Assembly: GCA_032718475.1 (NCBI GenBank)
Contig: JAUCBJ010007290.1
Span: 1-64,000, forward strand
Length of the DNA stretch: 64,000 nucleotides
Direction: 5' to 3'
From: Nemertoderma westbladi
Lineage: Eukaryota > Xenacoelomorpha > Nemertodermatida > Nemertodermatidae
The position numbers and the translations under genes are program-made. The notes below the pieces were generated by a model. That model did no database searches. It worked only from the letters and a program-made list of their open reading frames with translations, and was not told where the DNA came from. This document shows positions 23,312-34,100 of this stretch, one piece after another (within the stretch, counting starts at the first letter, position 1; every line of letters starts with the position of its first letter).

Positions 23312-24413
23312 TTGCGCCTCTGCACGGCTCGGCCCCGACAGGATATCACGTGGGTCGGTGCGCCTCTGCACGGCTCGGCCCCGACAGGATATCACGTGGG
23401 TCGGTGCGCCGCTGCACATCTCGGTCCCGACAGGATATCACGTGGTCGGTGCGCCTCTACACGGCTCGCACCCGACAGGATATCACGTGGGTCGGTGCGC
23501 CTCTGCACGGCTCGGTCCCGACAGGATATCACGTGGGTCGGTGCGCCGCTGCACGGCTCGCTCCCGACAGGATATCACGTGGTCGGTGCGCCTCTACACG
23601 GCTCGCACCCGACAGGATATCACGTGGGTCGGTGCGCCTCTGCACGGCTCGGTCCCGACAGGATATCACGTGGTCGGTGCGCCTCTACACGGCTCGCACC
23701 CGACAGGATATCACGTGGGTCGGTGCGCCTCTGCACGGCTCGGTCCCGACAGGATATCACGTGGTCGGTGCGCCTCTACACGGCTCGCACCCGACAGGAT
23801 ATCACGTGGTCGGTGCGCCTCTACACGGCTCGCACCCGACAGGATATCACGTGGGTCGGTGCGCCGCTGCACGGCTCGGCCCCGACAGGATATCACGTGG
23901 GTCGGTGCGCCGCTGCACGGCTCGGCCCCGACAGGATATCACGTGGGTCGGTGCGCCGATGCACGGCTCGCACCCGACAGGATATCACGTGGGTCGGTGC
24001 GCCTCTGCACGGCTCGGCCCCGACAGGATATCACGTGGGTCGGTGCGCCTCTGCACGGCTCGGCCCCGACAGGATATCACGTGGGTCGGTGCGCCGCTGC
24101 ACGGCTCGGCCCCGACAGGATATCACGTGGGTCGGTGCGCCTCTGCACGGCTCGGTCCCGACAGGATATCACGTGGGTCGGTGCGCCGCTGCACGGCTCG
24201 GTCCCGACAGGATATCACGTGGGTCGGTGCGCCTCTGCACGGCTCGGTCCCGACAGGATATCGCGTGGGTCGGTGCGCCGCTGCACGGCTCGCTCCCGAC
24301 AGGATATCACGTGGGTCGGTGCGCCGCTGCACGGCTCGGCCCCGACAGGATATCACGTGGGTCGGAGCGCCTCTGCACGGCTCGCTCCCGACAGGATATC
24401 GCGTGGGTCGGAT
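23312..24413. repeat. 46-bp GC-rich satellite, about 24 copies
   Basis: The unit starts gtgggtcggtgcgcctctgc, continues acggctcggccccgacagga and ends tatcac. Two main subtypes exist, one with gcgcctctgcacgg and one lacking a G (gtggtcggtgcgcctctaca, 45 bp). Nearly every junction forms CACGTG. The array is far richer in GC and CpG than its surroundings. All three plus frames stay open (about 363-387 codons) because the unit has no stop in any phase. These are not genes. Confidence 0.97.
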
Positions 24414-25026
24414 TCTGGGTTACCCATTTTTTCCAGGATAGCAGAGGATAGGGCGAACTTGCTCACCCCTCACAACTGCAACTGCTTCCAATAGAAGGCT
24501 CAGAGCAAAGGGGTCGGGAATACCAGCAGGCCAAGATCGCTAGGCAGAGAGTTTTGGAATCCCAACTGCACGCCATTATATAATAAAATATCTGAACCGG
24601 AGAGTCTACCACCTAAATGAAATTTTACAGACTTAGTCTGACTTATATTTACCGTTAAATCATTGTCAACACAATATTGGTGTGACCTACACTATTTAAA
24701 CTTCATTAGAAAATACGTAAACATAATATCACAATGCATTTCGAATAATTAAATTCGTCATCGGTGAGCATAATATTGTGATAAATAACAGTACTGCAGT
24801 ATGTCGTAACGACAAAATACGAAACATATGTGTATATAGTGTACATTAACGGAATACCGCACAGCACATTTCAATATTATTACCACCCCCCCCCCCCCCC
24901 CCCCCCCCCCCCGATTATAAATGGTGTAAAACCTGTATAACCGCATGGTGAATGTTTTGCAAAAAACGGCGTCGCAGTGGGATTTCTACTTTTCCATGTG
25001 GGTACCCCCTCAAAAGGGTACCACCC
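24414..25026. other. Spacer with a 27-base poly-C tract
   Basis: Poly-C at about 24886-24912 in otherwise AT-rich non-coding sequence. Confidence 0.5.
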
Positions 25027-25300
25027 TTTCTGGGTCGCTGATTCGAATGAGCTAAAACCTGAACACCTAGTGGCGCCTTATTTTTGCTGCACCAAAATTA
25101 GGGCGTGTCACTTAAAATTTTGAAATATTCACGATTCTGAAAATACGCCCAAGTTTGAATTCAACGCATTTTTATAGGTTTTCTGGGTCGGTGATTCGAA
25201 TGAGTTTACTAAAATAGTCTAAAAACCAGAACACCTAGTAGTAGCTGATTTTTTTGTGCACCAAAATTTGGGCGTTGCAAACTTGAATTTTTTTGAAAAT
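25027..25300. repeat. Diverged tandem duplication, about 150 bp unit
   Basis: The blocks at 25027 and 25179 both begin tttctgggtcg-tgattcgaatgag. They share aacacctagt, gcaccaaaatt-gggcgt and a following aattttgaaa. This looks like a dimer of an older dispersed repeat. Confidence 0.7.
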
Positions 25301-26758
25301 TAAGAGATTTATAAAAACACCAAAGATTTAATTTTATTTTGTATTGGTTTTGTTACGTTATGTTTTTTTTTATCTTTCAATGTATTTTTATTTGGTTTCC
25401 GGTCAACTGAATCGATTAAAAGTAGGTCTAATATAGAAGAAACCAATAGTTCCTATAGATAGTGGAACTGGACGGTCTACATACTACCTTTGTGTTGTCG
25501 CCTTTCCAGTCATATATCAGGGGACCTTTTACATTATACATATCGACATCCCATATCCTTCGTTATTGCTTTTCCCCCCAAAATTCAACGTAGATGATAT
25601 ATTACTAACATACCTTTGATCTTAGCCGCTATTGGAGGAATTGTTAGAGCGATTTTTAGAGCGAAGTTCATCAGTTCGATAAAGTCGCCACTGAATTGGT
25701 TGCCAATGGCAACTTTCACAGATCTTTAATCAACGCAAATTATAATAATATGAAACTACAGATTTACCAAAAAATAACGTGGACAAAGAGAACACAAAAC
25801 AGTGAGATTTCATTCTTTCTAATTCAATGGCAACATAATATTCCAGAATAAATTATCTTATTTTGTAAAAGGCACATCGATCGTAATGACCTTACGATGG
25901 TTGCGCTCTGTGTAACGCATTCTCAACTGTAGGTCAGGCAGCCGGAATTTACTAGATTACTTGAGGTACAAAATTACATAGCAAGCACACTGGAAATTCT
26001 TGTAAATGTGATTATGGACATTTTTTAAATAAGAAACTATTAGGTATTGCACAAACTATAACTCGATGGGACTCTTACACCCAGATGATTTTTATAGCAT
26101 TTTTGTGAGGATATTAGCATTAAACTTTAATAAGATAGTATGGGATGATAGCTAGCAAAAACTCCGAAGAATTCCGAAAGTTCCTTCAGGCTAACTATTC
26201 CTGCAGTAGTGGAGGCCCTGAAAAACGATAGAGTTCAACTCCAGATTCTACTAACTCTTATTAAAAGAAAAAAATTTATAAAATTTTATTAACTATTTTT
26301 TTACACTAACTAGGACTACTCAATTTTGAAACATTTTGTAGAAAAATTGCCATGTTAGTTTAATAAAAATTAAAATAATGTTCTAGAAGAATTATTTTTT
26401 GTACTTTGTTCTAGAGCATTTGTTACCTTTTCATCTGAGGCATAACAAATATATATTCTCGAATGTTAAGCTGATTGTAAGTACGACCGCTAGCTAATCT
26501 GCACTGGACAAACATGCATTAAATATGGGATATAATTAAATATGGGTTGGGGGATTGTTTTCCACTATTAATATTTATTTTAGCGGTGTACCTGTACAGT
26601 AATAATAATAATAAATGAACATTTATATATATATATATATTATTATATAAAAATTATAGGTAACAACAGAACCGCAGCCTAAGTCTGCCAGAGATTATGA
26701 AACACATTAAATTGTTACTTAGTTAAGAAGGGATATTGTGAAAAGTTGATTAACAATA
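25301..26758. other. AT-rich intergenic region upstream of the membrane-protein gene
   Basis: No ORF of note. A (TA)n tract and tattatataaaa at about 26624-26652 lie some 110 bases upstream of the next ATG and could act as a TATA-like promoter element (inference). Confidence 0.4.
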
Positions 26759-27514
26759 ATGGAGCTGATGTTTCTGTGGGAACTGATTTTCATAGGACTC
26801 AGTTTCGGTTCCAAAATTTTGGAAATAGACACTGTAGATGGCAAATCGTCATGGCTCACTAAAAGAAGATATAGAGCTAATGATGTCCCCAAACAGATAG
26901 ACATAGATATTGAAGTGCTTCCTCTTCGTTTAGATAAACAAGAAGCTATTCTGACCTGGGATAATGCATATTCCGCAAGTTACAAAGTCACGTATGGAGA
27001 TATTGAAATGAGCGAAACCTTTTGGAATACCATTGAGTGTAAATCCAGTCCATGCAGGGTGTTTCCATTAAACACATTTACTACATACGTCTTCCAATTG
27101 GAGGTTTCTGATAAAGACGATGTTATTATCGCCTCCGGATCTGCTACACTAAAGGGAAAAAAAGGCGGGACAGTGGATGCGGCCAAGTTGCCCAGATCGG
27201 CCGCGGCTGGAGATGGGATCAGCAGCGAGACTATAGGAGGTATAGTGGGGGCGGTATCTGTAGTCGTTATAGCCGGCTTGTTTCTGGGGCTCTTATTCCT
27301 GCGTTATAAGAAGAATCGAGCGCTTCACGTTAGCTCTTCCAACTACCTCAAAGCCCGTAGGGAGGCCGAAGATGTTGAAATACCTAGCGATGGTGAAAAA
27401 ACGGTCGAAGCAAAAAAAGCAAGTCGCTATAACAGAAAAGCAAGTAGCCATAACAAAAGCGAGGATATAACAATAGTAATACATGGAACTGAGGGAAATT
27501 TCACTGATGTGTGA
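26759..27514 (+). CDS. Small type I membrane protein with one fibronectin-III-like domain
   Basis: An intronless 251-codon frame starts at the first ATG. Residues 1-18 form a signal peptide (hydrophobic LIFIGLSFGS). Residues 48-133 look like a single FnIII fold: a conserved Trp in AILTWDNA, YKVTYGDIEM, a Cys pair (ECKSSPC) and FTTYVFQLEVSD in the place of the usual Tyr-rich strand. Residues 159-182 are a transmembrane segment (Gly/Val/Leu-rich) followed by a LRYKKNR stop-transfer. The tail of about 65 residues is charged, with many Ser and Lys. I recognise no named family. The role could be adhesion or receptor-like, by inference from architecture only. It converges on the mucin gene, whose stop is 460 bp away. 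Confidence 0.75.
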   Translation: MELMFLWELIFIGLSFGSKILEIDTVDGKSSWLTKRRYRANDVPKQIDIDIEVLPLRLDKQEAILTWDNAYSASYKVTYGDIEMSETFWNTIECKSSPCRVFPLNTFTTYVFQLEVSDKDDVIIASGSATLKGKKGGTVDAAKLPRSAAAGDGISSETIGGIVGAVSVVVIAGLFLGLLFLRYKKNRALHVSSSNYLKARREAEDVEIPSDGEKTVEAKKASRYNRKASSHNKSEDITIVIHGTEGNFTDV

Positions 27515-27585
27515 AACGGTTCTATAAAGGAAACCGATAAATAATAATTATAATCGAAAGAAGATTCATCTCTTTGTTACATATC

Positions 27586-27591
27586 AATAAA
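27586..27591 (+). terminator. Likely polyadenylation signal of the FnIII membrane-protein gene
   Basis: AATAAA 72 bases after the stop codon. A second AATAAATAA lies at about 27622. Placement fits a short 3' UTR. Confidence 0.5.
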
Positions 27592-27695
27592 AACCCCATT
27601 AATTATTGCATGATATTATAAAATAAATAAACTGCAAATATGTTTAAATGGAAAAATATAACAGTGATTTTACAAATTAAACATCTCAGCTCAAT

Positions 27696-27701
27696 TTTAT
27701 T
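27696..27701 (-). terminator. Possible polyadenylation signal of the mucin-type gene
   Basis: AATAAA on the minus strand, about 280 bases after the mucin stop codon. Several other AT-rich candidates exist, so the choice is tentative. Confidence 0.35.
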
Positions 27702-27923
27702 GATTCAATTCATAATGAATAAGACGTACAAACAAGTGTGGGATAGTTTGTAGAGCAGATGCTTGAAGACTACTGAATATATTGGGTCTTGTGGAATGAG
27801 GTTTAGCTACTGGAATAATATTGATAGTTTTTTAATATCACAATTCAAAAATATCCGAATACATATTTGGAAAAAAAATAAGGAAATAGTTTTTTATATT
27901 AAATCTGGTAGTCCATTGGTGCT

Positions 27924-27989
27924 CCAGTTAGTTAGGTGCACGGCACCCAGTTAGTTAGGTACACGGCACCCAGTTAGTTAGGTACACGG
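27924..27989. repeat. 23-bp triplication containing the mucin stop codon
   Basis: Three copies of ccagttagttaggtacacgg plus cac. On the minus strand each carries the last codons and stop of the mucin frame (CCG TGT ACC TAA). The copy nearest the exon is the functional one. The other two lie in the 3' UTR. Confidence 0.85.
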
Positions 27990-28160
27990 TCTGCACTCGC
28001 ATGCCGTCGGGTTCTGGTACTTGTGCTCCATTAGAGTGCCATTACGACATTGCAGCATCACTGTTTCCCACGATGACGTCACAGCAGTGCAGCATTTACA
28101 GTTGGTCTCCACAAGTAGGTTGCTATAGTGACTGACAGAACCACATCGACCTTCGCAGTG
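27978..28160 (-). CDS. Mucin-type gene, last exon: second half of cystine knot and stop
   Basis: The acceptor is atataattttag at 28161-28172. The phase-0 exon has 60 codons plus TAA. The peptide begins HCEGRCGSVS, then NCKCCTA, VMLQCRNGT and ACECRPCT. It carries the GxCG of the CTCK core, the CxCC motif that supplies the dimer-forming cysteine in mucins and VWF, and the closing CxCxxC. The protein ends directly after the knot, without the basic tail of human MUC2. Confidence 0.9.
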   Translation of the reverse strand, partial: HCEGRCGSVSHYSNLLVETNCKCCTAVTSSWETVMLQCRNGTLMEHKYQNPTACECRPCT

Positions 28161-31100
28161 CTAAAATTATATATAAAAAATTTATCAAAACAAAATTAAA
28201 AAAATTAATATTTTAATCATTAATTTGTACATTTCATTTCCAACCAATAAATGGGGGGGGGGGGGGGTCGATTTACCAATCGGCAAGGTATGTAGCCAAT
28301 AAAGCCTACCAAGCAAGGGCTGATGCAATAAGGCTAGCCCGGAGGTGGATTAACAATCCACCTTGGTGGGCAGAGGCTAGCTGAGGCCTACGGGAGATCG
28401 ATTTGTGGCGTGATAAGGTAGCCAATGGGAGGGCTGCACCTGGCGGTTTAGAGTGTTGAATCGACCAGAGGCCAATAAAACGTGTTTAGCATATATTTAC
28501 ATATGTATTAAAAGTCACGTGCATTCTGACAATTTATTTGGCGATTTATTCAGTGATGGACGATGAACAGTTTTCACCGTCAGCCGACACAAACAAAACA
28601 AAATAAACAAAAAACACTATCAAAAATAACATAATAACATTCTCCACATACAAGTATGTATCGCTACCCTAACCCTAAAACCTAACCGACATACAATAAA
28701 TGATACCGTTAATAAACTGCACAATAGCTAAGCCTATATTCCATAGGAAAATATATGACAATTTTGTCGCTGTGAAAGGGGTAGGACTAGTGCAAAAATA
28801 ATTAATTTGTGAAAAATATGTTTGCGTTTCGGTGTCTAGGACCAGTACGCGCTAATCCTCGACACCTCGTCAGCCGGACAGGGAATTAGCCAAGCCTATC
28901 TACTGTATATTGCACCAATGACATAAATTTCCATCAACTCAGTTACCACTCAGCCCAAACAGACGTCAGACCTCAGAACATTGGAACCCTATAGACCTAC
29001 GGTAAGTAAACATGTTACCAATGGAAAACTGGTAGATTGCTAGAGCAAACACACAGCACAAAAATTATATAAGATTTGACAACATGCAGTGATGTCGGAG
29101 TTCTGCTCTTTACTTCATAAGTGATAATTGAATGTACGACATACTGACTAACAGGGTTTGTTATGTATATATTAATACAAGAGTCTTACTCCCCTTAAAA
29201 ATATATAGAATCAGGGCATTAAGCCCCAATTATTAACTTAGACCCTAGTGCCAGCGATGTTAACTGTACACAGTGTCAGTGGGTGCAATAAGCGATCGTA
29301 CTGTATATTGGTATATTAAACGAAGGACAAAATAAACCTAATAACTTTCTCAGACCCTGGCTTTAAGACAAAGCGCCGGTCTCAAATACTGTAGTTAACC
29401 TGTATTTGACAACTCTATAAGAAATCTAACCCTTTAACATGAAGCGAACCATAATGTTGGGAGACGAGCCAACCACTCCCGTCATAATTGTCTGTTATAG
29501 ATTTGACGTCACTACAAAGTGATCTGATAAATTTCTTATCTTGGTTTCAATGGACAGCGATTTTCGATTCATTCAAATACTGTACAAATTAAATCTCAAT
29601 CATTTCACACTTGGATTATATCAATTGAAAGCGGTGAGTCTTGGGCATCTTTTGATTCTATAATTACTTAAATTCATGCTGCTGTACTGAGTTCAGTCTA
29701 AATATTATATTTACAGATTAATAATAACACTAAACTTGTAATACCGGTCACCCGGTACTATAATAATTGGTTGTAAGCTGCCCAGCTCCTTGAAATATTA
29801 AAAATATGTACCGATATTCGGTAGCGTAAGCAATACAGCTGGGTTGAGTGCTTGCACCTGTCAGGCCATCTACCGAGTTTACAATCGTGAACAACAATTT
29901 AACAATGTTACTCATCATGGATTTAATTAATTATAGTGTCAAATGATTGGCAAGACTCTCCGCTTTCAAGTGATATAATCCAAGTGTGAAATGATTGTGA
30001 TTTAATTTGTATTTGAATGGATCGAATATCGCTGTCCATAGAAACCCTGTTAAAAAATTATCAGATCACTTTGTGGTGCACACAACGCAACGCACACTTA
30101 ATCACAAGGCACACAAGATAAACATCTCATTAACATCTCATTAAGGCTTTTATTGCATCCCCAATTGTATAAATAACAAACTTAAATCTCACTAACTTGT
30201 TACCATGGAGACCACTAGTCAAATAAAGGATCCACAAGTCTCATTAAGCAAACAGACTCATATATCTATAGTTTAGGGAATAATAACGAAATATTTGGAC
30301 TGTCACTCACAGCTACTTGGAGAGACACTTCCTGACTCCGGCAGTCACCGATCACAATCTCCGACTCAACGTTCGACTTGACGCTACAAACTTCAAAAGG
30401 CGCATCTGAAAGGAAATAATCAAGATTCTTAATTATTATTCCAGAACTTTAAATATTGGACAGCGATAAAATTCGCAGTGATGGTAAATCATACAGTATC
30501 AACGTGAAATTATGATTAAAGAGTAATTTAAGGTTTTGTAAAATTTACCTAAAATATTTGGTGAGCTTCTTTTTATTAATTTAATGTTTTTATGGAGAAT
30601 TCTAATGATTTGAATATCATGATCGAATAAATTAATAGTGATCGAAAATATAAGCAAGTACAGTAAAGTAAAGTATAAGTATATAAAGTATAAGTATATA
30701 ATACACAACTCAGTCCAAAATATAATAAATAACAATTCTACAATAAATAATAATAAATATTATAGTTACATAACAACTGGTTGTGTCTGTCTGACTGCGG
30801 TAAGAAAGGATAGTCTATTATTCGGCTGTAATGATAGCAGAGGAGGTTGCAACAGATTTTTGTAATTTTGATGGAGTCAATTCTTCTTTATCTGTCGATG
30901 TTGACGATGAAAGACGTTGAAATTTACTAGTATAATCTGCAATGGCTACTGTGCCATGAGTAGCAGTCCCAGTAGTACCATGAGTACGCCCAGTAGTACC
31001 ATGAGTAGCCGTCCCAGTAGTACCATGAGTAGCAGTAGTACCATGAGTAGCAGTCCCAGTAGTACCATGAGTAGCAGTCCCAGTAGTACCATGAGTAGCC

Positions 31101-34100
31101 GTCCCAGTAGTACCATGAGTAGCAGTCCCAGTAGTACCATGAGTAGCAGTAGTACCATGAGTAGCAGTCCCAGTAGTACCATGAGTAGCAGTCCCAGTAG
31201 TACCATGAGTAGCAGTCCCAGTAGTACCATGAGTAGCAGTCCCAGTAGTACCATGAGTAGCGTCCCAGTAGTACCATGAGTAGCCGTCCCAGTAGTACCA
31301 TGAGTAGCAGTCCCAGTAGTACCATGAGTAGCCGTCCCAGTAGTACCATGAGTAGCAGTCCCAGTAGTACCATGAGTAGCAGTCCCAGTAGTACCATGAG
31401 TAACAGTCCCAGTAGTACCATGAGTAGCAGTAGTACCATGAGTAGCCGTCCCAGTAGTACCATGAGTAGCAGTCCCAGTAGTACCATGAGTAGCAGTCCC
31501 AGTAGTACCATGAGTAGCAGTCCCAGTAGTACCATGAGTAGCAGTAGTACCATGAGTAGCCGTCCCAGTAGTACCATGAGTAGCAGTAGTACCATGAGTA
31601 GCCGTCCCAGTAGTACCATGAGTAGCAGTCCCAGTAGTACCATGAGTAGCAGTCCCAGTTGTACCATGAGTACGCCCAGTAGTACCATGAGTAGCGCCCA
31701 GTAGTACCATGAGTAGCCGTCCCAGTAGTACCATGAGTAGCAGTCCCAGTAGTACCATGAGTAGCAGTCCCAGTAGTACCATGAGTAGCCGTCCCAGTAG
31801 TACCATGAGTAGCAGTCCCAGTAGTACCATGAGTAGCAGTAGTACCATGAGTAGCCGTCCCAGTAGTACCATGAGTAGCAGTCCCAGTAGTACCATGAGT
31901 AGCAGTCCCAGTAGTACCATGAGTAGCCGTCCCAGTAGTACCATGAGTAGCAGTCCCAGTAGTACCATGAGTAGCAGTCCCAGTAGTACCATGAGTAGCC
32001 GTCCCAGTAGTACCATGAGTAGCAGTCCCAGTAGTACCATGAGTAGCAGTCCCAGTAGTACCATGAGTAGCAGTCCCAGTAGTACCATGAGTAGCAGTCC
32101 CAGTAGTACCATGAGTAGCAGTCCCAGTAGTACCATGAGTAGCAGTCCCAGTAGTACCATGAGTAGCAGTCCCAGTAGTACCATGAGTAGCAGTCCCAGT
32201 AGTACCATGAGTAGCAGTCCCAGTAGTACCATGAGTAGCAGTCCCAGTAGTACCATGAGTAGCCGTCCCAGTAGTACCATGAGTAGCCGTCCCAGTAGTA
32301 CCATGAGTAGCAGTCCCAGTAGTACCATGAGTAGCAGTCCCAGTAGTACCATGAGTAGCCGTCCCAGTAGTACCATGAGTAGCAGTCCCAGTAGTACCAT
32401 GAGTAGCAGTCCCAGTAGTACCATGAGTAGCAGTCCCAGTAGTACCATGAGTAGCAGTCCCAGTAGTACCATGAGTAGCAGTCCCAGTAGTACCATGAGT
32501 AGCAGTCCCAGTAGTACCATGAGTAGCCGTCCCAGTAGTACCATGAGTAGCAGTCCCAGTAGTACCATGAGTAGCAGTCCCAGTAGTACCATGAGTAGCC
32601 GTCCCAGTAGTACCATGAGTAGCAGTCCCAGTAGTACCATGAGTAGCAGTCCCAGTAGTACCATGAGTAGCCGTCCCAGTAGTACCATGAGTAGCAGTCC
32701 CAGTAGTACCATGAGTAGCAGTCCCAGTAGTACCATGAGTAGCCGTCCCAGTAGTACCATGAGTAGCAGTCCCAGTAGTACCATGAGTAGCAGTCCCAGT
32801 AGTACCATGAGTAGCAGTCCCAGTAGTACCATGAGTAGCAGTCCCAGTAGTATCACTAACCACATGTTCGGCAACAACCGCTTGTGTTGACATACTCGGT
32901 TGGACAATCATTATCAAACGACGGACATTCAACGATCTCAACGACAGACTGAATAGCGGTTCCCTGTTCGACGCAATGGGTCATGTTACAAGCACCACCA
33001 ACAGATTGCCCAGGCTATAGGATAAATAGGATAGTTTTTAATAAATATAATATTAAATTAAATATTAAAATTATTTAATAGATTAAGTACCAAATATTAG
33101 ATAGTATACAATTGGTCTTAGGACTTTAGATCACAGTACAGGCATAGGGACGAGGGTAAGTTAGGTTTAATTTTTAGGTTGAGCGAAAATTATTAGATTA
33201 TTACATTTGATTAGGTCTACATAGCAAGGGTTTGTGCCGCCACTACCATAATCTCTTAATTAGGGTTTGTGCCGCCACTCCCATAATCTCTTAATGAGCG
33301 CTTGTGCCGCCACTCTCATAATCTCTTAATTAGGGTTTGTGCCGCCACTCCCATAATCTCTTAATGAGGGTTTGTGACGGCACTCCCATAATCTCTTAAT
33401 GAGGGTTTGTGCCGCCACTCTCATAATCTCTTAATTAGGGTTTGTGCCGCACTCCCATAATCTCTTAATGAGGGTTTGTGCCGCAACTCCCATAATCTCT
33501 TCATGAGGGTTTGTGCCGCCACTCCCATAATTTCTTAATTAGGGTTTGTGCCGCCACTCCCATAATCTCTTAATGAGGGTTTGTGCCGCCACTCCCATAA
33601 TCTCTTAATGAGGGTTTGTGCCGCCACTCCCACAATTTCTTAATTAGGGTTTGTGCCGCAACTCCCAAAATCTCATAATGAGGGTTTGTGCTGCCACTCC
33701 CATAATCTCTTAATGAGGGTTTGTGCCGCCACTCCCATAATCTCTTAATGAGGGTTTGTGCCGCCACTCCCATAATCTCTTAATGAGGGTTTGTGCCGCC
33801 ATTCCCATAATCTCTTAATGAGGGTTTGTGCCGCCACTTCCATAATCTCTTAATTAGGGTTTGTGCCGCCACTCCATAATCTCTTAATGAGGGTTTGTGC
33901 CGCCACTCCCATAATCTCTTAATTTGGGTTTGTGCCGCCACTCCCATAATCTCTTAATGAGGGTTTGTGCCGCCACTCCCATAATCTCTTAATGAGGGTT
34001 TGTGCCGCCACTCCCATAATCTCTTAATTAGGGTTTGTGCCGCCACTCCCATAATCTCTTAATGAGGGTTTGTGCGCCACTCCCATAATCGATGAAAGCT

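Noticed and set aside
23288-24494. Three overlapping ORFs of about 360-390 codons
   Set aside because: All three frames of a 46-bp stop-free repeat are open together, so none is a gene.
30638-30865. Tyr/Lys/Asn-rich plus-strand ORF inside the mucin intron
   Set aside because: Composition follows the AT-rich sequence; no domain or splice support.
30818-32941. 707-codon THGTTGTA ORF as a coding mucin PTS exon
   Set aside because: Flanking VWC and cystine-knot exons splice in phase without it, and the upstream frame stops at its edge. Kept only as a possibility in the findings.
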